DNA from: Euphorbia lathyris
Lineage: Eukaryota > Streptophyta > Magnoliopsida > Malpighiales > Euphorbiaceae
Assembly: GCF_963576675.1 (NCBI RefSeq)
Contig: NC_088915.1
Span: 37,353,501 to 37,417,500, forward strand
Length of the DNA: 64,000 nucleotides
Direction of reading: 5' to 3'
Below, piece after piece: positions 21,321 through 33,288 of the stretch. Every line of letters starts with the position of its first letter. Within the stretch, counting starts at the first letter, position 1. Under the pieces are notes generated by a model. That model saw only the letters and a list, made by a program, of their open reading frames with translations. It had not been told where the DNA came from and did no database searches. Position numbers and translations under genes: made by a program.

Positions 21321-22607
21321 TCATCTGTCTTTCAGGTGAGAAAAGATAGCCCTTTTAGATCTTCCGACTAGAGACGGGAGCCCAAGATATCTGCGTGTGG
21401 AGAGAGGGTTTGAAACCCCAAGTATGGAGGAAATACCCTCATGTAACATCGAGTCTACATTATTACTCACCATCAATCCAGATTTTACCAGATTCACAGC
21501 CTGACCCGACGCCAATTCGTACCTTTCTAGGATGGATTTCATAACTCTGCTTTCCCCGATGGTGGCATTAAAGAAAAAGAAGGCATCATCGGCAAATAGC
21601 AGATGAGTAATACTCGGTGCACCCCTAACCACGCTCACTCCTCTCAATTGATGCTTACTAACTGCATCCTCTATCAGCGTTGTCAGACCTTCTACACCGA
21701 AGAGGAAAAGATAAGGAGAGAGGGGATCCCCCTACGGCAAGCCCCTCTCCGGATTGACCGATCCCACCACGCTAGAGTTCATCTTGACTGAGTAACGAAC
21801 GGACGTTACACAGAACATGATCATTGAGACCCATTGGTGAGAGAATCCCAGCTTCAATATTATTGCCTCTAGATAGTTCCAGTCCACCCTGTCATAGGCC
21901 TTACTAATATCTGTTTTCAAAGCCACTGCCCCCTTCTTCCTGTTAGGATTTCGTTTCATACTATGCAGCATTTCAAAGGTAACCAGGACATTATCTGAAA
22001 TAGAGCGCCCTTTGACAAAAGCTTATTGCGTTTCTGATATTATACCTGGCAGAAATTCCTTCATCCGATTAGCCAAAGCCTTAGAGATAATTTTGAAAAC
22101 TACATTGCATAAGGCAATCGGACGGAGATCTTTCATTGATGCTGGAGAATCACATTTTGGTATAAGTGCAATCACCGTGTCATTAAATCCCGGAGGAAAG
22201 GAGCCCCTCGCAAGCCAAGACTGAGCTGCTAAGAAAAATTCATCCCCAATGATAGGCCAAAAATTCTGAAAAAACGCAGGGTTAAATCCGTCAGGACCCG
22301 GTGCTTTAGAGGGATGCATCTGAAATAGAGCTGTGTGGAATTCCTGTTTGGTGAACGGATGGAGCAGCAGTTGATTATCCGCATCAGACACTCGCGGCTT
22401 CACAAGATCAGTAACCTGTTGATGCTGCACTTGGCTGCTCGAAAATAAGTTAGAGAAATACCCAATCGCTAAAGATTCAAGGCCTGCCTGCGACGATATC
22501 CACTCCCCCCTGTCGTTTTGTAGCTTCGATACAAAGTTCCGCTTTCTCCGTCTATTGGCATAAGCATGATAGAATCGTGTGTTTGAATCGCCTTCTTGGA
22601 TCCACAA
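21321..22607 (-). pseudogene. LINE reverse transcriptase palm/fingers
   Basis: Conserved RT blocks appear in order: KAPGPDGFNPAFFQNFW, IALIPKCDSPASMKDLRPIA, ALKTDISKAYDRVDW, GLP-stop-GDPLSPYLFLFG and the catalytic LLFADDAFFF (FADD at about 21585-21596). In-frame stops follow the SETQ motif at 22023 and fall within the GLPQGDPLSP motif near 21730, so no active enzyme can be made. Confidence 0.92.
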
Positions 22608-22888
22608 CTTCTTGGACCTTTAGCGCCAATGGTCTTCTTCTTTAAGGAGGAGGTCGACTAGATGTAATTTAGCAGTATTAAACTCTTCAATTGCTGTAAC
22701 TGATGGGTTGCCTCTCAATTGATCAATCTGTCTACTCGTTTCCTTAATATCGTTCCTGAAGTCAGATTTTTCTGCTTACCCCAATCAAATAGCACATCCC
22801 CGAGCTTGTTGAGTTTTAAGTGGAAAGGAACCTCACGCATCGCCGCCCAATCTCGTTCTACTACTTCTGATAAATCCGGCTCCCGCAA

Positions 22889-23635
22889 TCATTTATCCTC
22901 AAACGCAAATTTCCTGCTCCTGTAGGACTGAAGGGGTGCTTTTGTATTCAGAAAAATAGGGGAGTGATCTGAAATAGGTGCAAAACCGTTATAAAGGGAG
23001 CCGTCCGGAAAAACCGTAGACCAGGCTTTCGAAATTAAAGCTCTATCTAGCCTCTCTTGCACTTCATTTGGTTTTCCCTGATGGCAAATCCATGTGAATG
23101 GGAAGCCTTCCATAGGTATCTCTCTGAGTCCGCTTGCTTCTACAGCCTCTCTGAAGCCCCTGATACACCATTCTGGATGCAACCTCTGTCCTCTTTTATC
23201 TGATTGATCCAAAAGATCGTTAAAGTCTCCAATAACGGCCCAGGGTAAAGACGATGTGCCCGCTAGTGATTGCAAAAGAGCCCAGGAATCCCTTCTACAA
23301 CTACTATCTGGAAACCCGTAGAAACCCGTTAGCCTCCAATCTCCCTGTTTAGTGTCATGAATGCAAAGGTCAATATGGTTGTTGGAAAATGAGACCAATG
23401 AACAGTTCACCTCACTCTTCCAGATGGCACACATCCCCCCACTATGCCCCAAACAGTCCACAACATACCCTCCTTCGAACTGGAGCCTATTCTTTATCTC
23501 TATAATCCGAGTACCCGTAACTAATGTTTCAAATAAGAAAACGACCGATGGCTTATGAACTCGCATGAGTTCAACCAACACTGGAACTGCCCTGGCATTA
23601 CCTAGCCCACGACAGTTCCAACTCATAACCTTCAT
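22889..23635 (-). pseudogene. LINE APE-type endonuclease (start of ORF2)
   Basis: ORF2 opens at an ATG at 23633-23635 with MKVMSWNCRGLGNARAVP, the usual start of plant LINE endonucleases. Catalytic blocks include the FLFETLV (normally ETK), GFYGFPD, AVIGDFND, ERLDRALIS and APISDHSPI motifs. The canonical Lys/Ser of the ETK/S motif reads ETLV here. The frame closes with TGA at 22889 before the RT, and the RT lies in another frame. Confidence 0.9.
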
Positions 23636-24740
23636 AATCCAGGGCAGACCTCCCCTTTGAGGCCCGCCGTTTGTCCGTTTTTGAACCTTGTGATGGTGTT
23701 GTCTGGTTACTTTCTCCCCCGGTACAATTGTTAGCATCAATGTCCATCTCCTTCGGCTTTGCCCCCTCTGAGGTAGCGTCCTGAGACAACAACCTGTCTT
23801 GCTGCCCCTCTCCCCTTCTCCTCTTCCTCTCCTCTTGAACTTCCATTCCCTCATTCGCTAGCTGCTGCGACTGATGGTGTAATGCAGTAGATTTCCCCGA
23901 GTCTAGCATACAAGCACCAAGATTGCGTGCTAAAGATGCAAGTGCAGGTGGCTGAATCTGTTCATACCGGATACTGCTTCCTTCCCCAGTCTGCGGAGTC
24001 TCCTTTTACAACCAGCGCTCACTCCCGAAGTTAGCTGTGCGCCTTGGTGGGGCACGAATAGATGCATCCCAGCCGTGCAGAACTTCCTCTTCCATAGCTT
24101 CATAGAACTTATCACAGTTCCTATCTATGTGACCGATTAAGCCACATATATAGCAAAAAGTGGGAAGCTTCTCGTACTTGAACTAACATTGGCTCCATTC
24201 CCCTCCACTCCTATGAATCTTTTTACCTGTCTTAAGAGGAGCCCTGACATCCAACTGAACCCGTATCCTCATGAACGGCCTGGTAATAGACCAGCTATTC
24301 TTAGCGTCGTACTGCAAGAAAGTCCCAATGTAGTTTCCCAAGGCCTTGCCTACACCTTCGGAGAATAGACCGATCGGCACTTCATGTATCTACACCCAGA
24401 AAGGAGCAAAGTGCAGTGGGACAGCTAGAGGGTCCTCCCCTTCCTTCAGTTCGTGTAAGATTAGTAGGTTGTGATCAAAAGTCCACGGACCGCCCTCAAC
24501 TACCCATTTAAGGTCGTATATGTGGTAGAATCGGAAAAGGATGATTTTCAGCCCTAGCTCTGTAACAGTGATACCTCTCCCATGTCTCCACAATCCTACC
24601 AAGCGATTCTTCAGAATTGTAAAGTTTACGGCTTTGTCAGTTAGGAGCATCCCGACTAAGCACAGCTCAAAACTACTAACCCCTTCCGCCCCATTAGCTA
24701 CCGCGAACTCGAAACCATCCTCAACCTCTTGCCCTTCCAT
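23598..24740 (-). pseudogene. LINE ORF1 (DUF4283-like, zinc knuckle)
   Basis: The frame starts MEGQEVEDGFEF and contains the DUF4283-type core (CLVGMLLTDKAVNFTILKNR, WVVEGGPWTFDHNLLIL, FAPFWV). A CCHC knuckle CYICGLIGHIDRNC lies at 24114-24155, followed by a polar C-terminal tail. Stops lie at 24387-24389, 24183-24185 and about 24006, all in the same frame. Its end overlaps the start of ORF2 by 38 nt in a different frame, as in other L1-type elements. Confidence 0.9.
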
Positions 24741-24919
24741 CGTAGCAGAAATCACTGGAGAGTGGTGGTTGATCGGCGCCGGTAGTGACAGTGATCGTGA
24801 GAAAAGTTTGCAACCCTAAAGGAGACGTGTTGCGCAAGGACTCTCATACGAGAGAAAAGCTCTCAACAGGAGCAAAAAAAATATTTTATGTAGAATTGTC
24901 TTCTATGTAATTAACTATT

Positions 24920-26458
24920 AAAAATACAAAATAATATATTAAATATAATGGGAATAGTTCCTTCCATGAGTTATTACGAAGTTAAGTGGCACATCACTCT
25001 TAACAATAAGTATTTGTTACAAACTGACATACTACTCTTTTAATTGAAAAGTAATGGAAATGTGAGAACTTACTGACTTTTGGAATCGGACATCATGTGT
25101 GCTACGAATATTCAGAAATCCAAATTAGTATTGATTCTAGAAAAAGAAAGTCTTAAATAGAGAGAAAGAAAATAAGTAGACCTTTCTATTGGAGATTGAG
25201 AGTCTTTACATAGAGTTTTCTGAATGGTCGACTCTGTTCCATGGGTGTGGATTTGGGTTCTACTGAGGGGCCGGTTAATTAGGGGTGTTTGAGCTAGGTT
25301 TAGTGGGCTTGGCCCATATTCCTCATCAAGTAGTCCTCTCTCCCTTTTTGTGGCGAAGCCTTGGACGAACCATTTGATGTGAGTTGTCTTTCAGACATCC
25401 CTGTGGGGAGTGAAGTTGTAAAGTCACTGCATATGTCATTCGTGGAACGAGGTGAGAGCATTTTTTAGAACGAGGTGAAGGTTTTCTTGACGGGTTGTTC
25501 GTGAAACGGGGTGAAGGTTTGCCTGTTGTAGGTGGCGCAAAGATGTGTGGTATTCAAAGAGTTTTTTAAGGGGGTTGTAATGATATTTCTCACATGCATT
25601 AATTGAGGTATGATTTAAATGACTAATTTGTTTGCCAAGTGTCGATTTTCATCTTAACAAAGAGGGTTTAACGTCTCTTGAGTTAGCTTTCTGCTATAAA
25701 AGGGGTTTTTTTTTAAAACTTCTGAGAGTTTTCTTTTTGCAAAAATACTTATCGCACTCCTCCTTTGTAAAGACCTATTCTTGCTTTCTGTTATTCTGAG
25801 GTTCTTGCATGGTTGTCTAAGGGTTGCGAGTGCATCCTCTAGTTTGTTTACAAGCGCTCGACAATGGAGAGTTGTTGTTCGAGACGTTCAGTTGGGGTTG
25901 CTTGCTAGTGAAGAGGTTACTTTTATCTTCCTGGAAGTTTTTTGGTGTTTTTTTTTAATTTTAGAGTCTATAGTAGATGTGTGGCACGATTGAGTGCCTG
26001 CTTTGTTTAGTATATCTGCAGAGTCTTGTCAGGGACCGGTGGTAAAAATGACTGATGTTGTCCCTAGAGATTTTATGTTAGTCGAATCTGGTCGAATATG
26101 CCAGAGAAAGCGAAAGGCTCCTAAGGCAGTTCTACCAGGGAGGGTACATCTGGTGTTAAGAAAACCCAAGTGCGAGCTCCTCCGGTTGTGAGTCTGCCTT
26201 TTTTATTGCTAGGCCAACGGGTGGCGTGAGGCCGGGTACACTCAAAGTAGTGGTGAAAGTGCCCGCCTATCTGGTGAGTGACGATCTGACGTAGGGGAGT
26301 TTGTATGAGAGGATGAGAAAAAAGGTCGGGCCATGTGGTGCTGGGGCGTCGAGGTCAGATGAGGCTCGTTTTGATCTGGCTACCAGGCCGAAAGTGCCGG
26401 AGAGCATGCGACTGAAGGAGGCACATTACATTATTGTGCGAAAAGATTTAGGGGCGCA
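24920..26458 (+). other. unassigned, possibly an LTR plus interior
   Basis: No known protein motif was found. A CTATAAAAGG TATA-like box near 25694 is followed by a T-rich leader. Several short frames follow (for example 25994-26191 and a continuing frame at 26210-26458 with KVPAYLVSDDL and VPESMRLKEAHYIIV). GC content rises after 26000. It could be a gypsy LTR and gag start or a host gene fragment. It is cut at 26459 by the copia LTR. Confidence 0.3.
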
Positions 26459-27914
26459 TGAAGGAAAATAGATAAGTCTAGGCGCAGCGAAAATATAAAA
26501 TTTTATCTATTTTATCTATTTCTCTTTTTCCAAGATCCGTTAATCATTATTTCATACAAAGAGGGATTAAACATGTGTACCTTTTCTATCGATCTACCTA
26601 TCGTTACAAATGAAGTGTCCACTAACTTCTTAACCGTATTTCACGAATAATGAACTCAACAGAAAAGAAAACGGTTAGCAATCAACCAATGAATAGCAAT
26701 CGAAATTGATTGCCTCTAAAGAAATCGACACGAGATCAAAGAGAGAGTAAATAAAAGAGTAATTAGGATGAGTGGAAGTCGGAATAAATTCTTAGCCTCT
26801 TATTCTTGCTTGGCCGAAATTCACAAGGGAGGGGGACCATTTATAGTCTTCCAAATACTAACCCTAATCGCATTAGGTTAAATGACTTAATTAGAATCCT
26901 ATTCCGAATAGGTTTGCTAATAGATAAATAAATATAAATATTATCTTTATCTATATCTTCATATAAATAAATAATAATCCTAATCCTAATTAGATATATA
27001 TTTATGTTAGAGATTTAATTAATTAGAGGTATAATCACATTAAACCTTTTAATTAATATTATCATATAATCACATTATTTACTTATAATTGTAATCTAAT
27101 TTATAATTATCAATTAAATCATTTTATCCCTAATACAAATATGTATATTTCGGCCCACATGCTTACTCTCTCTTAATTACCATTATGTCCTCCGATTCCA
27201 AGTCATATGTGTCACCTAATAGGTTCTTACCGCTGTTAGCCGAATATATTTATTTGAATTAATTCAAACTGATTAATTTCAACCAAATATATAGTAGAAT
27301 GAGTTCGAGAACTGTTACTAGCGACATTGTAAACATTCCCCCAGAGTGATAAGAAGCCAAGTTGATACTGACGTTTACCTTTCTGTATTAGGTCCAGTAT
27401 AATTCAATCCTTCATCAGTTATATCCTTAGACGAATCTGTAATTATGGAATATGTCAAGTTACACATAATGAGACGCATGTTTTACTTGTCCAGGTATAT
27501 TTAACTCTGAATAGATAAGTTGAGTGAAATCTCCATTTCTACTCTTAACCCTATCACCTTGCAAGGATTTCCAGTTAATTCTTCCACAAGAGGCCATAGA
27601 TATATCTCCTATCTATTAGGAGTGACAAATGCTAAATCTAACATTAACTACCCTGTAATTACTTTATGTGATGGCCAATGCTTGCCTCACAGACCTTATA
27701 GTACCCTATATAGTGGATCGTGTTCGGGCAGAGTCAAAGCACCACACTCCATAATCCATAATTACTAATTAATGTTTATTTGAGTTTGAGGATTACTTAT
27801 ACCTACTAATACCATTTGAGATGAAACATGTGACATTAGATAAATCCATTCATCCTGTTATCTCAAGTCGGGTCCCCTATCCTAATGAACTCCTTCACCG
27901 GATCATGTAACTGC

Positions 27915-29175
27915 TGATACGAGCATATTGGACAAGATTTATTGGCTAAAACATTCATGAAGAAGAGCATAAAAGACCAAGTTTGTAGCCAAATCCAAGC
28001 TGCAAATAGCTATTTCTGGCAAAACAGCCAAAGTCAAGCAAACAGTTGAGCAGAGAGATCGAATAGCCTGTTTCCATCCAAATTCGGGTCAGAAAGTGGG
28101 TAAATGGACTTATGCACAGATCCAGCGTCTGCAAGTATCTATTCTGATAGAACAGCTGTGCGAAAGGATCGAACTGTTGAAGTATCGAACAGTTATTCGC
28201 GGTTTCGATTCGGGTCAAAAAGTGGGTAAACGGGTTGACACGCGGATCTACAAAGGATAAGAGAGAAAGGAAGTGCTATACAGCTCTAATCCACCACCTG
28301 TCACCATCCTAACACATGTATGCAATCTATTGGCTAGGAATAATTGCTTTTTCTGATTCAAACAGTCGTTTGACAGTTTTACCCTTTTAATCTAGATGAA
28401 CTTTATTTAGTATAAATAGTTTCATATTTCTTCTTTGTAAGGATCCACCATACCATCTTATCAATATAATTCTAGCCTCCATTTTGGGAGCATCTTTTAT
28501 GGTGTTGAGGCTGTTCCCTCATGAAAATGAGGGAACAACCACCTTAGCAAGCTTGGCCAACCTCTAATGGTGATTGTGAGCATGTTGTTTTTATTAATGA
28601 AGCATGTTTATCTTTGAATGGTTGTTATTAGTATGCTTAAAGAATAGATTAGGATCCAATCTACATTATAGTTACCAAAGATGACATGACGGTGCTCCGA
28701 CGTAACAGAAATTGCTAATCGGCATATGTCGTAGTGGACGGACACGAAAACTACCACATATTGGGGTTTCATTATGAATTCTTCTTGTTACTTAATTCTT
28801 GTTTGTGAGATTAATGCAAGGAAACTTGGTTGGTCTTACTTACTTAGAATCTTTGGAAATGGGACACCGGACCTTAGTGATAAATGAAGGAGAGACCCAA
28901 ACCAGGAACTTTATGTATGCTTCTATTAATGAAACGGTTGTTCGAGCAGTTAACTGTTCTGAGTTTGTGCTAATCTTGTTATTTTTATTTTATGCATTTA
29001 CTTACTGTTTTATTAACACAAAACCAACCTCAAATATATTTCGCACATTCGAACAGCTGTTTAAGGTAATATTTCACATAACTTCCATCTTAATCCCTGT
29101 GGAATACGACACTTGGTCTGACCAAATATTGCACACGACCTAGTACACTTGCTAGCGTCCGTATTATACACACCA
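27915..29175 (+). repeat. 5' LTR of the LARD-like element
   Basis: This 1,261-bp LTR has a TATAAATAG box near 28421 and a GAAA-loop hairpin at 28512-28537 downstream of it. The primer site begins six bases after its terminal CCA. A 114-codon open frame (28799-29143) is also open in the other LTR, but it lacks an ATG at its given start and any known domain. Confidence 0.9.
28512..28537 (+). repeat. 11-bp hairpin with GAAA loop in the LTR
   Basis: TGTTCCCTCAT, GAAA and ATGAGGGAACA form a perfect 11-bp stem closed by a GNRA-type tetraloop if transcribed from the plus strand. It lies about 90 bp after the TATA box. The copy in the 3' LTR has one or two changes near the loop. Confidence 0.8.
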
Positions 29176-29181
29176 AGTTTT

Positions 29182-29200
29182 TAGCGCCATTGCCGGGGAT
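29182..29200 (+). other. primer-binding site, tRNA-Asp type
   Basis: TAGCGCCATTGCCGGGGAT is complementary to the tRNA-Asp 3' end with two mismatches, both compatible with C-to-T type decay (G to A on this strand). It lies six bases after the 5' LTR. Confidence 0.75.
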
Positions 29201-30180
29201 TGAAAGTGAAAATTTTGTGAAATATATGCTTAAATAGTTGTTCAACCGGTTTGTTCATGGTCTGCTGGATTAGAACAACTGTTTTAGTTTATGCGCAGAG
29301 TTGTGCTACTTATTTTTCTACTAGGTCACGTGGCAGGACCTATATAGGAGGATATGAAGAACACTCAAACGTGCTAGATGAAGAATGGAAGGGAAAATCA
29401 ATGCGGTAACTATGAACAAGCAAGGAGGAATGTGGTGTTCGCTGCAAACACCAATTGTAGCAAAAGTCTTGGAAACCCCAAGCATTCTATCCTTTATTTT
29501 AATGCTTTATTTTTGTATGTAGGTATTATGTTTTTAATTTTCGTTGTAGCCATTGGATTTTGAGATATTTTTACCTTTCTTTATTTTCTTAAGGTAAACT
29601 TTAAAAACTATGTCCTCAAAATTATAATTTAAGATAAGGTTGGGGATAAGTTTTAAATTTTACTTTGATTTGAAAATTGAGTAGGTGAAATGTCTTGAAA
29701 AAATTTGGAGAAGGTGAATGGATGTCCTTGATTTATGTTAGGGGTACAATCTTTCATAGAAAAAGTAAAAAGCCATCAATTAAAATTTTGGGGGCTCAAT
29801 CTTTTCATAATTTTTTTTTATTTCTCTTTTTATGTACTTCTTTGCGCTATGCTGTTCACCCATGTTATTATCACGTTCCTTTGTTTTTTACAGACTGTAG
29901 CTGTGGAAAACAAGTGCAATCAGGTGTAAACAGTTGTTCCTGCTTCTTAGAGGATTTAAGCACAGCCCCGCTGTGAAAGCAAATGATCAAATTGATGAAG
30001 GCACCCCTATGATGCAACTGTTATAGAAGGCCTCCTCTCCATCCGTTTTGACTAAGCAAACTTGTACCTTTCTTTCCAACTGGCTGTTCTATTACCATCA
30101 CTTACCCATTGGATGATTTTGGTTGTTCGGTTGGTATGTGTAGTTTCTCTTGTTGCTTCCTATTTGATAGTTGCATTGGG

Positions 30181-30210
30181 GACAATGCAAATTTTTAAGT
30201 TGGGGGTGGA
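30181..30210 (+). promoter_or_regulatory. internal polypurine-tract-like copy
   Basis: GACAATGCAAATTTTTAAGT followed by TGGGGGTGGA closely parallels the block directly upstream of the 3' LTR (31623-31648: GACAAGCAAATGTCTAAGTT then GGGGGTAGTT). It lies in mid-interior and could act as a central second plus-strand primer or be a scar of an older duplication. Confidence 0.5.
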
Positions 30211-30327
30211 GAATTACTATATTGATACCGTTGCTTGATGTTTGCTTACCATGTCCTCTAATTCCCTTGATGTTGACTTTGTGTTTGGTTTGTCCTCTTT
30301 AAGCACCAATTTTTTAATTTCATTTTT

Positions 30328-30467
30328 GTTTTTCTTGGTTGTTCACCTCTTGAATAACTATGTGTTCGTTTTTGTTTTTCTTGGTTGTTCGCCTACTGAA
30401 CATCTATGTGTTCGTTTTTTTCCTTCTTTCTTGGTTGTTCGCCTCCTGAACAGTTATGTGTTCACTT
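30328..30467 (+). repeat. three tandem repeats of about 47 bp
   Basis: The units share TTTCTTGGTTGTTCRCCT, CTGAA and TATGTGTTC. The core GTTCGCCTCCTGAAC is a short imperfect palindrome. No coding role is evident. Confidence 0.75.
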
Positions 30468-31635
30468 GTGTATATCTATTCATTCTGTCCTTTTCTTCCA
30501 TACATGCAGTAGTAGCCTATGTAGTATTAATTTACTTATATTTTGATTACTAAGACTATTTTGAGTTTGATAATATAGAATTAGAATTTTGAATTGGTTG
30601 TCTTAATAAGAATGACTATCTCCATGTTTGATCACTTTAGCCTATTGCATTTTACCCTTCTTAGTGAGACTTGAGCCTTCATCTGCATGTTTATGCAACA
30701 TTTTTATTGTTGAGTGGGCTTTGCATGTTTTAGAATAGATAGGCTTTGCTTTGGTAGCCCTTGCAACTTGTTTATAGCTATATGGCATGAAATGACAAAG
30801 GCATTAGGTTAACCAAATGTGCTTAACTGTTGAACACATGTTCTTAAAGAAGATCTGCTTTTAGAACCATGTTGAACCTATCCTGATTTTTGTTTACCCT
30901 ACACACAATACCTTCACCAATTATTCATTGAAAATCATTACAATTAACCCTAGAAGTTGTTTTGAGTAAAATTCTCTAAGCATGATAACTAGCTGTTCAT
31001 CGTTGTCCTAAAAACAATGCAAGCATTGTTTTTCCAATCTTTCCAAAGAAAGAGGAGCATAATGATTATCTTAAATAAAAAAATATAGAATAACTGCTCT
31101 TCTTAAATATATACATGTTTGTAGGACACAGTTGTTCCTTCTAAAAGAAATGCATGTTCACTCAAGAACTCAACAACTGCCTTTCACCCAAAAATCTTTC
31201 ACTTCCATATCCTTATACCTTAGCCCAGATTCAACCCTTTTCAAAACCTTTAGATCATGTCATGTCAGTTATGGACTATTTTGTTTGGACTCATTTGCAA
31301 AGTCATAATCTTTTCTCTACTTGCATAGCTGTTTGAGTGCTTAAACACTTAACCTTTAAATATCAAACACTATGAGTGAGGATGAGTGTTCCCTTTAGCA
31401 ATTGCTTTGTGATCAAATTGCAATTCATGCTATTTGGAGATTTAAATTCTTGTTGACTTAATCAGTTTTTAGTTCCTTTTATTTGACTCAAATTTGGAAT
31501 AATCTTTGTAATTGAAGCATGAATAAATTGTGCTACTTGTAATTTGCTGATGTGTTTGTTCTATGTCATCTTCTTTGTTTCTCTTCAAACAGATGTTCTC
31601 CGTTCTATTTTGCTTGAGGACAAGCAAATGTCTAA

Positions 31636-31648
31636 GTTGGGGGTAGTT
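31636..31648 (+). promoter_or_regulatory. polypurine tract of the LARD-like element
   Basis: AGTTGGGGGTAGT(T) immediately precedes the 3' LTR start TGATACGAGC, the expected site for plus-strand priming. Confidence 0.75.
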
Positions 31649-33288
31649 TGATACGAGCATATTGGACAAGATTTATTGGCTAAAACATTCATGAAGAAGA
31701 GCATAAAAGACCAAGTTTGTAGCCAAATCTAAGCTGCAAATAGCTATTTCTAACAAAACAGCCAAAGTCAAGCAAACAGTTGAGCAGAGAGATCGAACAG
31801 CCTGTTTCCATCCAAATTCGGGTCAGAAAGTGGGTAAATGGACTTATGCGCAGATCCAGCGTCTGTAAGTATCTATTCTGATAGAACAGCTGTGCGAAAG
31901 GATCGAACAGTTGAAGTATCAAATAGTTGTTCGCGGTTCCGATTTGGGTCAAAAAGTGGGTAAACGGGTTGACACGCGGATCTACAAAGGATAAGAGAGA
32001 AAGGAAGTGCTATACAGCTGTAATCCACCACCTGTCACCATCCTAACACATGTATGCAATCTAATGGCTAGGAATAATTGCTTTTTTCTGATTCAAACAG
32101 TCGTTTGACAGTTTTACCCTTTTAACCTAGATGAACTTTATTTAGTATAAATAGTTTCATATTTCTTCTTTGTAAGGAGCCACCATACCATCTTATCAAT
32201 ATAATTCTAGCCTCCATTTTGGGAGCATCTTTTATGGTGTCGAGGTTGTTCCCTCATGAAAGTAAGGGAACAACCATCTTAGCAAGCTTGGCCAACCTCT
32301 AATGGTGATTGTGAGTATGTTGTTTTTATTAATAAAGCATGTTTATCTTTGAATGGTTATTATTAGTATGCTTAAAGAATAGATTAGGATCCAATCTATA
32401 TTATAGTTACCGAAGATGACACGACGGTGCTCTGACGTAACGAAAATTGCTAATCGGTATATGTCGTAGTGGACGGACACGAAAACTACCACATATTGGG
32501 GTTTCATTATGAATGCTTCTTGTTACTTAATGCTTGTTTGTGAGATTAACGCAAGGACACTTGGTTAGTCTTACTTACTTAGAATCTTTGGAAATGGGAC
32601 ATCGGACCTTAGTGATAAATGAAGGAGAGACCCAAACCAGGAACTTTATGTATGCTTCTATTAATGAAATGGTTGTTCGAGCAGTTAACTGTTCTGAGTT
32701 TGTGCTAATCTTGTTATTTTTATTTTATGCATTTACTTACTGTTTTATTAACACAAAACCAACCTCAAATATATTTCGCACATTCGAACAGCTGTTTAAG
32801 GTAATATTTCACATAACTTCCATCTCAATCCCTGTGGAATACGACATTTGGTCTTACCAAATATTGCACACGACCTAGTACACTTGCTAGCGTCCGTATT
32901 ATACACACCAACTGCCTAGATATCTGAATACCTAAAGCTTGTGAGATCAGCTCTCTGTTCACAACAGAAGACATTATTACATGCAAGTCTCAACAGCACT
33001 ATGTTAATCCCATGAACACATTACTTAACTTGTGGTTGTTTTAAGTTTATTGATTTATTATAAAGTATGGTCTCACTTCTTGCTTGTATGAACACTATAT
33101 GATTACTTAAATAAACTTGGGATTTCTTTTATTTAACTTAATTAGTTGTGATAAAATATTAATGCTTTTATATAGTTAAACATATTATATCTTATAAAAC
33201 AAATGACAACGAACGATTCATTTACAAATAGTTTTTATCCTACAACAATTGTCTATAAGACATTAAACCCCAACATCTCCCACTTGGA

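Larger units (their letters stand above)
19516..24903 (-). mobile_element. L1-type LINE, near full length, inactivated
   Basis: Minus-strand order is ORF1 (DUF4283-like plus zinc knuckle), endonuclease, reverse transcriptase, zf-RVT and RNase H, ending in a short A-rich tail (19516-19529). The 14-bp duplication TATGTAATTAACTA flanks it (19502-19515 and 24904-24917), a classic product of target-primed reverse transcription. At 5.4 kb it is about full length, but ORF1 has three stops and ORF2 several stops and frameshifts, so it is dead. Confidence 0.93.
29201..31635 (+). other. coding-empty interior of the LARD-like element
   Basis: Only short frames occur, none with a retroelement motif. Two notable structures are an internal copy of the polypurine-tract block at 30181-30210 and three tandem units of about 47 bp at 30328-30467. 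Confidence 0.6.
27915..32910 (+). mobile_element. LARD-like non-autonomous LTR element, TSD ACTGC
   Basis: LTRs at 27915-29175 and 31649-32910 (TGATACGAGC...TACACACCA) are about 98% alike by eye and flank 2,473 bp with no gag, pol or other recognisable domain. The target duplication ACTGC (27910-27914 and 32911-32915) is perfect. A tRNA-Asp-like primer site (29182-29200) and a G-rich polypurine tract set the plus orientation. The element must be mobilised by a relative, likely gypsy given the primer type. Confidence 0.92.
26459..33275 (-). repeat. 3' LTR of the minus copia, split by an insertion
   Basis: The LTR parts are 26459-27914 and 32916-33275, together about 1.8 kb. Read on the minus strand it begins TGTTGGGGTTTAATG at 33275 and ends TATTTTCCTTCA at 26459, matching 13525-15294. 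The polypurine-type AGTGGGAGA precedes it at 33276-33284. The interruption carries a perfect ACTGC duplication. Confidence 0.9.

Noticed and set aside
28799..29143. 114-codon ORF present in both LTRs of the LARD-like element (also 32534-32878)
   Set aside because: Its presence in both LTRs follows from LTR identity at insertion. It has no ATG at the reported start and no recognisable domain.
29378..30553. Several 60-103-aa ORFs in the LARD-like interior
   Set aside because: They are short, AT-driven, hydrophobic by composition (TTT/CTT-rich) and without gag, pol or other motifs.
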